A stretch of DNA of 64,000 nt from Fomitopsis serialis (Eukaryota > Basidiomycota > Agaricomycetes > Polyporales > Fomitopsidaceae). The notes under the pieces were generated by a model, which ran no database searches, was not told where the DNA came from, and saw nothing but the letters and a program-made list of their open reading frames with translations. Shown one piece after another: positions 52,871 to 63,640 of the stretch. The DNA is taken from assembly GCF_022376445.1 (NCBI RefSeq), contig NW_025955080.1:61790-125789 (forward strand), read 5' to 3'. Positions within the stretch are counted from its first letter, which is position 1. The number at the start of each line of letters is the position of its first letter. The position numbers and the translations under genes were made by a program.

Positions 52871-54360
52871 CAGCTTACAGACGCAAAGCAGAGCGAGCAG
52901 TGCAGCGCGACGACGTGATGGAGCAAGGTGAGGTCCACGTGAGATTAGACAGATTGAGGTTGAGAAGGAGGACAGGTATGGACGTGTAGTTGCACGCGAA
53001 CAATGAACGTTTTGAGTTGATCTGCAAGCGTGTCCCCTTGAGCGTTCGCACAAATAATATCGAACAAAGTGCAACTCACAACACTAGCCCAAGCAAGCGA
53101 CGGCGTATCGTTCGTTTTCATCCAGCCGTTTGTCTTTGTGAAAGAGTTCGTGATCCTCACGTCCGGGGTGAACCCTTTAACCTCCGGCTACGCACCGTTT
53201 TGTGAAATTGGCTACCCCGGACGCGAGGTATATCCAGTGCCTGACGGCGCAGACGTTGGCGGAGGTGTAGAGCCAGTCAGAACCGGGGCAGATGCGGCGG
53301 CCACGGCCATCTGAAGTTGAGCGGAAGATGCGCACGGGTCGCCACTTCGACTGTCGTTGTCCCCGTCAGCCAGCTGGTCCATATTCAAGGACTGCAGCTG
53401 CGTTCAAGCATCAGTGGTGGCAGCACGGCGACACAAGCTAGGCGTCCGACGTGCCTTACGCATACAGCAATCACGTGGCCTGAACAGCGATATGCACGCC
53501 CTGATGCCCATACTCCTCGAGGACGCGGAGCTTCTCATCGAAGACGTAGGCCCATTTACGCACCATACTGTGCTCCACGGGCTGCGTGACTTGCAGGTCA
53601 TTCCGGTTTTCTGTTGCCTCGTCGTCGATCATCATATCTTGACGACCGCCGTGCGAACTCGCTCCTGCGCCCGCAGGATCGGGCGATCGACAATCGACGG
53701 GAATTCTACGCGCAATTGCTTTCAGCTGAGGTCTACCGCTCGTGAAAAGATGGACGCACTGTGTTTGGAACCCGCATCACCGATTTTTGACGAGATGCGA
53801 CCGATGACGGCCTCCCTATGAAGAATCGCCGCACGATTGACGAGGATGAGTGTTCGCAAGGTTTCCTGGCGGTAGATGATCGGGTGGAAGGAACTGTCGT
53901 TCGTCGCCTGCGGCAAGGCGCCCTCAAACGCGACTTGTCGTAGAACATCGTCTTCATGCTGTGCTGATGAGGGCGATTGCTGACGCGGTGAATTAGGAAA
54001 CGTAGACGACGGTGTAGAGACCTTTTCAATCAAATTTCAGTGATCTGGAGTGCTTGCATCGGTGGCACCCCCGACGGCGATACCGACGTTGGCACGGGAG
54101 GAGGGGCGTGAGCACTATCACTGGTCTCGGAGGAGAGGCCTTGCGCAACTGTCGGCGTCGAGGATCATCCCGTCGAACGGAACGTCTTCGCCAACAGCGT
54201 CCTTGAGCACTTTGGCCGGGGATGTGGTCGTTGAGACAGAGACAACGATCAGTTTCCTTCGCGGAGAGCGAGCTGGTCGCCGATAACCACCTTGACCTTG
54301 AAGTCGAGGGCGTGCCATGGGGTCGCCGAGTGCTTGCTTGGCGTCCGAACAGGGATGGTT
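52871..54360. other. Region without a supported gene
   Basis: Apart from the repeat at 53402-53490 only short frames are seen. A minus-strand stretch near 54300-54200 (LDFKVKVVIGDQLALRE, then VSVSTTTSPAKVLKD in the next frame) looks like decayed coding sequence. Confidence 0.4.
53402..53490. repeat. Duplicated block at the end of the HMG gene, copy 2
   Basis: About 80 percent identical to 51480-51560, same orientation, 1.9 kb away. It shows that part of this locus was duplicated before it decayed. Confidence 0.6.
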
Positions 54361-54790
54361 GGTTCATCTAGGCGAGACTCTTGCGAATCGTAGTCGTGAC
54401 CGGGCAAGCGACGCGGTGTAGAATGAAGAACATGTTGGGACCAGTTATCCGTGGAGAGCACCGCACCCTCGGTCTCGCCCCGTTTGCAAGCTAACCCCTA
54501 CGCACATTCTCAGTTAGTTACCGTTGAGAGCGAACTTGTATAGGATTACACGTACAGATCGCAGCGATAATCACCAATCTTCCTGCTCTGGTGAAGAGGT
54601 CCACCCGTGAGCACAGCATGATCGAATCGAGACGTCGACGGCGGCAGTCGGCGGGGACGATGTATCAGAATCTGCGAGCAGGAGGATGATACTGACGACA
54701 TACTCCCGATCCAGGGGTTGTTGCTCGCCATTCGACAGAAGGATAGCGATAAGCGCCGCACCTAGGAAAGCGTGTTCCATGTGAATGACA
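54361..54790. repeat. 430-bp direct duplicate, copy 1
   Basis: Matches 60784-61215 at about 95 percent by eye, same orientation, 6.4 kb apart. It contains a minus-strand exon starting MEHAFLGAALIAILLSNGEQ at 54780. Confidence 0.85.
54571..54780 (-). CDS. Small unknown protein exon (duplicated)
   Basis: 69 codons from ATG at 54780: a hydrophobic start, then EYVVSIILLLADSDTSS. The second copy at 61201-60986 keeps the frame and has four extra residues (VIEG). Conservation of the frame in both copies supports coding, but it is short and no family is recognised. Confidence 0.4.
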   Translation of the reverse strand: MEHAFLGAALIAILLSNGEQQPLDREYVVSIILLLADSDTSSPPTAAVDVSIRSCCAHGWTSSPEQEDW

Positions 54791-55064
54791 AGGGCCTAAC
54801 ACACATGACGCTGGAAAGTGAGATGGAGAGAATAGCAACGAACTAACAATTACGTTCCTCTGACACAGGCATGCTCCCGCCGAGCAACTCGGGGCGACGA
54901 TCGGCACTCCTTGCCAGTCAGACCGTTTCGATCCAACCGGAGGGGCGTGAAGGACATGCCCGACGACGATGGCCTCGCGGTCGACCTTTTCTGAATCGCG
55001 AAAACCCTCCGCACCCGATGAAACGAGTGATCTTTCCGCCTAGGTACTATGTCGGTGTGTTAGC

Positions 55065-56280
55065 TCAATATGAACCTGAACAAATAGCTTGCCAGATCGG
55101 TGTACCACACGTAGCCGTTTCGTCCTCGCGTCCAATGCTTTTTCCGCCTCCGCACGTAACATACCCAGATTGAGTGACCATCTCGTTATGACCTGTAAAC
55201 AACTCATACGGCGGCAGCGCGACCTGCCTCCACACCTCCATAAACACCCTCTCTTCCCCTTTCTCCCGTTCTCTCGCCGGCGCTGCCCCCTTGTCATCCG
55301 CCTCATCCTCTAACGACACACACTTCTTCTTGCCCGAATCCGCGTACCCGTTCGCGGATGCTCTAGGGGCGGAGCATAGCGACAGCGCGGAGGACGTACG
55401 GGAGACCGATGATCACCGCTCTCAAGGAACGCATTCAGGGCTTCATTCGTGACCGTGATCGCGAACATCGGGTCATGCAGGCACGCCGGCGCGACGTTGT
55501 TCGGCGCTTTCGTTCTGTATATCTCCCAGAAGCTCGGTGCCTTGCCCACCGCCCTGCTTGCACCCGCACCAGCACTCGCGGAGGCAGGCGTGACCTTGGC
55601 GATCGCGCGCGAGGGCAGAGCAGAGTAGAGTATGGACGTCAGGTTGAGGTGCGCCGCGAGATCCTTCTCGATGGTGCGCTGGATGAACGCCATCGTCTCC
55701 TCGTCGAAGGGCGCGTACATGAACGCGGAGATAGCGGGACCGAGGCAGTCGGCGATGCCTGCGAGCGTGAACGACTTGAGTGAGCGACGCGTCGTGGCTC
55801 GACTGATGCCCGTACTTCGTGAACGAGAGGACATACCAGTGGTAGATACTGAGGAAGCGCGGGACGAGGACGGGGACGACGATGATTGGCATGGAGGACT
55901 GCGAGGCGGGTCAGAGGAGCGCAGTTCAGGGAGGGGATAAACATACGATCAAGTGGGTTCCAGGCCCAGCATAGAGCATTGTACAGGCAGCCCAGCGAGC
56001 ATCCGGAAGTCCTTCTTCTGCCACGAGATAGGCACGTACTTCGCGCGCCGTGGTTCTCAAAGCGAAACGAACCACGCGTCCGTCACCGCACGGAGTGTGC
56101 TTTGTGGTCTCCACCAAGACTCGACAAAGGCTCTTGACCATAGCAGGAGGACGGACGAGTAGACCGCTGAGTAGGCCTCGTGAAAGAAGTTATAGTACGC
56201 GCCGGAGACGGAGATGAACATGGAGGATCCCGTGTAGTATGAGAGGTGCCACGGAGTATCATGACCGACCATGACCGACT
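55065..56280 (-). CDS. Predicted multi-exon membrane protein, unknown
   Basis: Protein-like pieces in order on the minus strand: WHLSYYTGSSMFISVSGAYY with hydrophobic runs near 56250-56110; REVRAYLVAEEGLPDARW near 56030-55960; MPIIVVPVLVPRFLSIYHWY near 55892-55830; and SFTLAGIADCLGPAISAFMY, FWEIYRTKAP near 55775-55500. VFMEVWRQVALPPYELF follows near 55245-55195. The segments are separated by gaps that could be 50-60-base introns. At least three hydrophobic helices suggest an integral membrane protein. No family recognised, and exact exons were not fixed. Confidence 0.45.
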
Positions 56281-57878
56281 CGATGCGGTCTCAGCTGCTC
56301 GAGCCCGGCGCCGCGCCCAGGCCACCGTCCTTATGGTTGATGTTACATATGCGTGATTCAGAATGAGTCGTAGAGTCGACAGAAGGCAATAATACAGAGG
56401 TGAGATCAAGCACGGCGGCAAGATTCGCAGTATGGAGGCCGCAGGTCTGTTCCGGGGCTGTCAGTGCGTCCATCATACTAACACGATATCCACTCACCGG
56501 TCACGCTGTGTCAGCCGTGCTAATGTACTTTGTGGACATAGTATGAGAACTAGCAGCTGCCAGTCGTTTTCTCCCCGCTCCTGACAGCACGCAAGCCGCC
56601 CGTCTTGAGGACATGTAGGAGCTTTGTCTATTAGCGCTCTGCCTGCCTTGCATTCTCGCGCGCGGCGGCATCGCGTCTAGATGGCACTCTTGCTGGAGAG
56701 GAGCGAAAGGCGAAGATGAGGTCAACTCGGGGTGGTATGGCGACAGAGATTGGTGCTCAGCCCCGAGCAGAGAGAAGGGGTGTGCTGGTCGTCCAAGAGG
56801 ATCAGAAAGAGTGTGTTAGGTCGGTATCCTTGACCAGCTCGGTAGAACCAGCCTCCTGTGCAGGTAGGGGACAGAATAAGAAAGAGCAGCCTGTGGTCGG
56901 GAGGGCGAACAAGTCAGGAAAACTGTATCCTCGCGCTCCACCACAGCAATCGGCAATTCCTTGGCTGACTGTGCGGTTCGATTACTTGAGACCTTCACGG
57001 CGATTACAGCTTCCGTCCGTCTCCCAATATGCTTCGACGGCTCCTTGAATCACCGCTACGGTGGTACCCCCTCCAGTCGTCGCGTTCTCCTTTGACCGTC
57101 TGACAAATCTCATTCGTTAACCATCCATCTACGAGTCATGTTGGCCGCTTACCTTCGCGCGGTAATGGCCACCCGCGTCCTATGGAGCCCACACTCACGA
57201 CCTTTGTCCCTTCACCTTGAGATCGCCCATCACGACGGACTGAGGCACATAGAGCCTTATAGAGCTGTCCACTATATATGGTAGATCAGTTAGAGTGACG
57301 GAAGCATCTGTCGAATGTCTCACCAGTAGCAACGTACGAGGCCGATGTCGACGGGGATGATCTACTAGTATCGGCGCCGCGGGGGAGGCGCGAGCGCGAC
57401 TCGCAATGCGCGAAATTAGCTGGATTACCCGAAATGGCAACTGCAGGCGATGTACAGTTCACGACTTTGCCTGCCAGTCCGGGCCCATACAGTGAGTAGG
57501 TGCGTCGACGAACAAGAAGGCCGCCATTCCCTAAGTTTGCGCTTTCAAACGTTCTGACATCCATAATCCCGCACGCCCGCACATCACCTCCGTCGTGGAC
57601 CTCGCCCATACACTTTCGCCCGCCCACCCAACGCCCACGGCCCGTACGCTCATGCGCTCGCCGATCCAACGAGGTGTGAATATCTTCATGATAGCATTTT
57701 ATGTTCGTTGCGATTTACAACGGCTCGCATGACTCCAATTTCGAGATGTGGTGTCATCATAATATTACCTCTGCCAGTGCTCGCAACTCATATGCACATT
57801 CAGTGATCGGATAGAGAACAGTTACAAGAGATGGACTTGAAGATCCGTACAGGCAAGGACATATATGCTACGACGATT
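56281..57878. other. Region with fragments only
   Basis: A minus-strand frame at 57669-57286 (LAGKVVNCTSPAVAISGNP.., SYVATGE then a donor-like GTGAGA) has a weak counterpart near 61700, so it may be an exon of the duplicated locus. Nothing more could be supported. Confidence 0.35.
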
Positions 57879-58580
57879 TCAAAGGAAATAGCCCGCCACA
57901 ACCCATAACAGGTAGCCAGTCGTGGAACACAGAAGGAGCACGACGCAGGCATTGCAGAACGTGCGCCAGAAGGGCTTGTTGCTCTGTGGGCGAGCATCCT
58001 TGTCGTTCTCGCTGAAGCAGCGCCCCGCGAGCGACCAAAAACTCGCGGCAGTGGGCATCTTCGCTTTGTGCAGCACGCCTGCGCATTATTAACCCAGCAT
58101 ATGGTCAACTCCGGCTGGAGAATTTCTCAGCTCTGTGTTCAAATAGATAGCGATGTTCGTACCTCGTTCAGTGAAACCTTCACGGTGTGCGAAAGAGCTA
58201 TGACCAGCTGGTCGTACACAGTGTGGCGTGTCACCCCGAAAAAGACATCTGTGGCAGCTGTCATTTCACCAGATCGGGGGAGGCAGAAGGGAGCGTCAAA
58301 CTCACAATGATTATCAGTGAGTGGGATGAAGAAGAGCAACCCGGGCGTCGCGGCACCGCTACGAAGGTGCAGAGCGGTTTCATGGGTGAGGATCTCTTCG
58401 TAATCGCTGACATAGTACACCTTTGCCCCACTGTCGGCCAAACTTCAGCGATTGATTCATGAGGGAATAGCCCAAGACTTACTTGGTTGCAGATGACGTT
58501 CGCGGGAGGCCTAAAACAGCACGAACATGCGATAGCACAGTGGCGAGGGGGAAGAACAAAGCCATGGTGGTCGTCTGTTC
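57879..58580 (-). CDS. Small predicted membrane protein, copy A
   Basis: Likely exons on the minus strand: MALFFPLATVLSHVRAVLGL from 58567; GAKVYYVSDYEEILTHETAL with GLLFFIPLTDN near 58430-58325; DVFFGVTRHTVYDQLVIALS near 58260-58180; and a last exon 58076-57879 (MLHKAKMPTAASFWSLAGRC, ending in a hydrophobic helix CNACVVLLLCSTTGYLLWVV). A diverged copy lies at 62024-62670. No known family. The final helix and the first one suggest a membrane protein. Exon borders are approximate. Confidence 0.5.
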
Positions 58581-58990
58581 CAAGGTCGGTTAGCTACGGC
58601 TTCGCCTTATATACTGCATGTGGCGCTAACATGCATCTGTGCATGTGGCGCCCACATGCATTGTCCTTCGAGCAGCGGCTCAAGAGCCCAAGACAAAACC
58701 TACTTCTGCCGAGGGCACCGTTATGGCTCAGAGTAAGCAGAAGGGCGCACCATCAACTACTAACGGATGCCAGAACGCCGACCTACCATACCGCGTGCAT
58801 GAGGACAGGCAGGCTTGAACATTGCTGGTGTCCCCAAGATGTCACTAGTGAGTCCACGAGCACAGAAGTACGCGAAGGAAGAGCACTTGAATGCGATAGT
58901 CACTAACAGCAGCGAGGGATGGCACGAAGGCTGCCATGCTCTCTTCGGCACCTTCAAGCCCTTGCCCTGGTGCCGCGTCGATCATATTCG
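57879..58990. repeat. Direct duplicate with 62024-63640, copy A
   Basis: Shares with the second copy the promoter-like block CATGTGGCG..CACATGCAT (58618-58660), the AAGAGCCCAAGACA block and a 3' part near 58830-58990 that in copy B lies at 63400-63560. Confidence 0.7.
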
Positions 58991-59105
58991 GTCGATCGAT
59001 GAACGCCTCCATGGCGTCTGAGTCATCGCCCGGATGGACAATGTTGACTTCGAGACCAGGACAGCCAGACGACGGGCTGGGACCGAAGCCAGGTGTAATC
59101 AGAGC

Positions 59106-59615
59106 CTAGTCATCGCTCTCCGATGAGTTGACAGTGCTGAGGGAGGTTGAACCACGGGGCATCGACGGTAAAAACGGATCGCCGCCATGCAAGCGGAACC
59201 CGCCGTAGTCCTCGTCACTGGAGTAGCGATCGATTCCAGAATCGCGTGGCCTGAACTCCTTCTGCAGCGGGGAAGCAGGCGCCTTGCGCTTCTGTCTCTT
59301 CGTGGGGCTGGGCATCGCAGAAGCGATGCTGAAGCTGAATGATGTATCGGGGGCCCGTTAAAGAAGGAAGGCGTGCTCACCCTCCGACGAGCCGTCTTTC
59401 TTGCGGGAGTTGGAAGACGAGACGGTGACGAGGCTACGCGCTCATGCCACATACACGCAGAAGGCATCCCAGTTGAGCCGCCGTAGCTGTGGGTTGCACG
59501 CCTGTGAACACTCCGTCGCTGGGGGGTTTCTTTCATAACGGCGATGTTCATACTGGGGCGGGGACTTGTGACAGCGCCTGTCTTCGACGATTTCTTTCCA
59601 CGCCTGGGATCGGAC
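59106..59615 (-). CDS. Disordered nuclear-type protein
   Basis: Two exons inferred: one ending near 59385 (..LPTPARKTARR), with GTGAGC as donor, and one from about 59300 to the stop at 59106. The joined text reads KTARR-SPTKRQKRKAPASP, a basic bipartite nuclear signal, followed by an acidic, Ser-rich tail ending SSESDD. The first exon may start at MNIAVMKETPQ near 59549, or further up in the same frame (to 59776). No domain recognised. Confidence 0.5.
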
Positions 59616-59765
59616 TCAAGACCCGCTCGTAGAGCTGGTAGACGCGCGCCGAAGACGAGGAACAGTACCGGAGCTCGCGCTGTGTGGCCCGCTAACGGGT
59701 GGAACAGCTGGCGCCTGTGGGCTACATCATTAATCGCAGTGGCCTGAGCTGAAGAAAGCACATAA

Positions 59766-59978
59766 CTAATTTTCAAAACCTACGACAACTGCGCCCTGCG
59801 CCGACTCTAGCAGTTCAACCGGGCGGGAATGCGCACGTCGCTTCGTGACGTGCCCGCCCGGTGAAACGGCCTCTGCGACCTCTTCATTGCTCATCTGCCC
59901 CGTCTTCGTGAACATTTCGAGCGCAGGCGACTTGACCTTGACCTTGCTTTTAGCACAATGGAGCGGCGTCCGGGACAC
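59766..59978 (-). CDS. Possible exon, unknown
   Basis: A 70-codon frame with KSPALEMFTKTGQMSNEEVAEAVSPG, which looks like natural protein. It then runs through a hairpin (59819-59861) and stops. It could be an upstream exon of the gene at 59106-59615. Weak. Confidence 0.3.
   Translation of the reverse strand: MSRTPLHCAKSKVKVKSPALEMFTKTGQMSNEEVAEAVSPGGHVTKRRAHSRPVELLESAQGAVVVGFEN
59819..59861. other. Strong GC hairpin
   Basis: CCGGGCGGG pairs with CCCGCCCGG, and inside it GCACGTC pairs with GACGTGC around a small loop. With few unpaired bases it is a very stable stem, lying in or next to a possible exon. Confidence 0.65.
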
Positions 59979-60101
59979 AGAACCGCCCTCGAAAAGCGCC
60001 CGCTCATTGTCGTCTGCGCACGCACATCAGGAGTCAGAACCCGAGCCATACCCGCTCTCATGGTTTGAATGAAATCGCAGCATTGTCATCGACTCTGCTT
60101 G

Positions 60102-60740
60102 TCATTTGAGGTGCAAGTCCGTCTCAGTGTTTGACTGTGGCGTGCGGAGGTCGAAGCGGGCAGCAGGCAGAGGCGCCAAAAGCGTCGAGGATCCGCCTTC
60201 AGGCTGTTCTTTGGCTGACGCAACCTGTAACGGGGTGCTGGCTCTGGGGCGCATCGGCGTAGCATACTGATTGGGGTGGGCTTGCGCCTCGCGACCAGGA
60301 GAGACGGAGGACAGGGCGTTGACGTGCTTGGCCGAGCATCTGCTTGGTGTCCAAGCAGAGAGGGTCGAAGATGGGGAGGCGACCAATGAGATCGAATGCG
60401 TTGCCCTCAGCCTCAAAATCATGGCCCTCGACCTCCTTGTAGGAGAAGGCGAACGCACACAAACTACCGGCGGCAATCTCCTCATCGTCACCTGCACCTC
60501 GGCCTTCTTGCGCGGGCAAACCTCGACGATTGTGCCGTTCATGCCCTTGGTACCAAACTTAAGATAGCTGGTCGATTCCTCGCGGTAGGTGATCTCGGCC
60601 CGCGTGTCAACGGGGTTTGAGCGGCTTGAGATCGAGGAGCTTGGTAGCGCGCGAGAGGTGTCGCTGAGAGCGCCCACATCGCCAGGGTCGATGCCTCTCG
60701 AAACGGAAGGTACGGGTCTTCTGTGATGTCGCTGAGACCG
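60102..60740 (-). CDS. Unknown gene with a lost 5' end
   Basis: Three exons fit on the minus strand: from the left border of the duplicate (about 60740) to about 60489 (EITYREESTSYLKFGTKGMN.., CPRKKAEVQ); then EVEGHDFEAEGNAFDLIGRL.. to about 60281; then VASAKEQPEGG.. to the stop at 60102. Both introns (about 64 and 43 bases) are in phase. No ATG is found in frame; the first long frame begins with GTG. The duplicated 430-bp segment begins at 60784, so the start has probably been cut off by that rearrangement. No family recognised. Confidence 0.45.
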   Translation of the reverse strand, partial: RSQRHHRRPVPSVSRGIDPGDVGALSDTSRALPSSSISSRSNPVDTRAEITYREESTSYLKFGTKGMNGTIVEVCPRKKAEVQVTMRRLPPVVCVRSPSPTRRSRAMILRLRATHSISLVASPSSTLSAWTPSRCSAKHVNALSSVSPGREAQAHPNQYATPMRPRASTPLQVASAKEQPEGGSSTLLAPLPAARFDLRTPQSNTETDLHLK

Positions 60741-60783
60741 CGACGGTGTTTACGGCGGGAACAGTTAGAAAGTGTCGGTGATG

Positions 60784-61215
60784 GCGAGACTCTTGCAAGT
60801 CGTAGTCGTGACCGGACGAGCGACGCGGTGTAGAATGAAGAGCACGTTGGGACCAGTTATCCGTGGAGAGCACCGCACCCTCGGTCTCGCCCCGTTTGCA
60901 AGCTAACCCCTACGCACACTCTCAGTTAGTTACCGTTGAGAGCGAACTTGTATAGGATTACACGTACAGCACGCAGCGACAATCACTAATCTTCCTGCTC
61001 TGGTGAAGAGGTTCGCCCGTGAGGGCAGCATGATCGAATCGAGACGTCGACGGCGGCAGTCGGCGGGGACGATGTATCAGAGTCTGCGAGCAGGAGGATG
61101 ATACTGACGACATACTCCCGATCCAGGGGTTGTTGCTCGCCATTCGACAGAAGGATAGCGACAAGCGCTGCACCCTCTATGACTAGGAAAGCTTGTTCCA
61201 CATGAATGACAAGGA
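60784..61215. repeat. 430-bp direct duplicate, copy 2
   Basis: See 54361-54790. Differences are single bases and one 12-base insertion near 61175. The left border is sharp next to the truncated gene at 60102-60740. Confidence 0.85.
60986..61201 (-). CDS. Small unknown protein exon, second copy
   Basis: 71 codons, MEQAFLVIEGAALVAILLSN at the start. Frame kept relative to 54571-54780. Confidence 0.4.
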   Translation of the reverse strand: MEQAFLVIEGAALVAILLSNGEQQPLDREYVVSIILLLADSDTSSPPTAAVDVSIRSCCPHGRTSSPEQED

Positions 61216-62023
61216 TCTAACGCCATATGAGACTTGCGGATGCAAAGGCAAGGGATACGATGAACCTACAGATACGTACGTTATGTTCAGACTTGCTCAA
61301 GGCGACGGCGGGCCTCCTAGTCAGACAGCTTGAAGGCGTCCTGGGCGACGATGGTCTCGAGGTCGACCTTTATCCTTGTCGTAGATTCTCTGCACGCGAT
61401 TGTATGTGCAGTGGCGTGTATACGATTTCGCGTCCTTGACCGGTTCGGTCGATCTACTCCCTGGGCCACTGTGCGATTCGTCTACTCGAGACCTTCCCAG
61501 TGCGCCACAGTCATAAGCCACTTCGTTCCGCACGACCCGGCGGTCGTCCACTCACGCACTTTGTTCATCTCCTCGAGCCTGAGATCACCCAACTCGCCCC
61601 CTCAAGCCTGGCGGACGCGCGCCGGCACAGTTCGTCAATGTGTCCTCAGAGCTCACACTCACATCAGAATCGGAGAAGGACAAATTTGAACATCTCACCA
61701 GTAGTAGCCTTCGAGGTAAGACAATAATAACTCAAAGACGAACATTCAACAGAGCCGAGAGTCAACGAACATAAGCACTGGCGCCGGGCCCGGGGGCATG
61801 GCCTCGCAAGGGAATACTTACCCAATATGGCAAGAGTAGTCCCAGGCACGTACCTACATCGCAGACGGTTGGGAGTCGTCAAGCCTACTGCACAACCCCC
61901 GGTACGTGGGTTGTTGTGTAATATATGTTCGTAATCGATAGAAGAGATTATTTGAAGAGGAGGAGGTCTGCGCAGACATCGACATACATGCTACAAACTT
62001 GAATCGACGGCGGCGATCCAGAG
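61216..62023. other. Region with fragments only
   Basis: A plus-strand stretch (61440-61560) resembles 56960-57100. No gene could be supported. Confidence 0.35.
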
Positions 62024-62670
62024 CTAATAGCCAGTCATGAACACTTTGAACGCGAACACACAGCCTGTCACCCAACAGAGAAGAAGCACGATACAGGCAT
62101 GCCAGAAGGCATGCCTTGAAGGCTCAACCGTGGAAGGCTCAACCGTGGAAGGCTCAACTGGGGTGCTGAAGCAGAGCCCTACGAGCGACTGAAACTCCTT
62201 GGTATTGCCGAACCTCACTTTGTGTAGCATGCCTGTTCTTTCGTCGGCCCAGCAAATGATCGAATAAGGCTGGATAGTATCTCTTTAGTTACGAATTCAG
62301 GTGGAGAGCCGCGTTCCTACCTCTATAGTCACAACCTTCGCGACGCGCGGAAGAGTTATGGCGTTCGGCTGATCGTGCGCTGCGCTGCCTGTTGACACGA
62401 GGAAAACATCTGCGGTAATTGTAAATTCACGAGAGTGGCGAAGGTAGAGATGGCTAGACTCACACTCATCACCAGGAAGAAGTTTGACGATCAGAAACCC
62501 CGGATAAGGACGCCGCCATCAGGACGAACAGTGGCTTCGTGAATGGGCATTACCCGGTAATCACTGATACAGTAAACCATTGCCCCACTTTTGAGCAAAC
62601 TTTAGCTGCTGACCCATGAGTGAAGGGCCCAAAACTTACCTCATTGAAGTAGGCATTTGCGGGAGACCTG
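62024..62670 (-). pseudogene. Small predicted membrane protein, copy B
   Basis: The last exon 62230-62024 reads MLHKVRFGNTKEFQSLVGLC and ends in a hydrophobic helix (FWHACIVLLLCWVTGCVFAF), parallel to copy A. It has three tandem STVEP units that are absent from A. A middle exon is recognisable near 62600-62530 (GAMVYCISDYRVMPIHEA). A stop follows shortly after, at the point where copy A reads on (GLLFFIPL). Probably decayed. Confidence 0.45.
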
Positions 62671-63640
62671 TTATGATGGTCGTCTGTTCCAAGATCAGTT
62701 AGCCACGGCTTCGCTTTATATGTAGCATGTGGCACCCACATGCATCCGTGCATGTGGCGTCCACATGGATGGTCCGTCTCAAGAGCCCAAGACAGAGCCG
62801 GCTTCCACCTAGGGCACCGGTGTGGCTTGGAGTGAGTAGAAAGGCGCAACATCGAAGCCCAATGCATGATGGAACGTCGACATGGCTGTCAATACGGCGT
62901 GTGTGCGAACACGGGCAGACAGGCTTGAATATCGCTGGCGTCCCCGAGACTGTTGCATCTTGCACAGTGCAAGCCAGAATACCGTGACCCTGACATGCGC
63001 AGCGAACAGACCGAGACGGAAGGAAGGGAGAGCCTAGCACGGTAGTTAGTACGTCTACATAGGGGCCTCAGCGACGCTGGATGGAACAAAATAATTACCA
63101 TAGCCCGATATTCATCACCCGAGATCTACCTCTAACGTAGAGTGTAATACGTTCCTCCTGGATCGGAAAGCAAGCTACACGCCGTCTGACGTCTCGCGGT
63201 GTCAGAGGGTGTCAGTTCGGAAGCTTAGATCACAAAGGATAGTCATAACACTATAGCACCTTATGCATAACCATCACGCAGGCGCGATTCCGACCGCCAA
63301 GCTCCTGTAAACCTATTACTGAGTTGTGAGTAAGCTACGGGCGGCCTGCCCATGTCGGTGAATACGCACCGGTAGCCAGCCAACTCGCGGGGCAAACGTC
63401 AGTAGTGAGTGCAAGAGCAGAGCCGTAGTACGTGAGGGAGGAGCGCTTGAACGCATCCTCACTAACGACAGCGAGGGATGCCACGAGACCCATAATGCTC
63501 CCTTCCAACTCCCTTGGACACCTTCAAGTCCTTAGCCCCGTTTCGTCCTACTCCTTCTAGCATCTCCTCGTTCTCCGCGGCGCGTTGAGCGTTTACACAT
63601 GTACAGCTACGTCGTACTCCCGCTGCACCGCGTCGATCGC
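62671..63640. repeat. Direct duplicate, copy B (with inserted sequence)
   Basis: 62650-62960 and 63400-63560 match copy A in the same order. The 440 bases between them have no counterpart in A, so copy B carries an insertion or A a deletion. The inserted piece has no clear ends. Confidence 0.55.
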
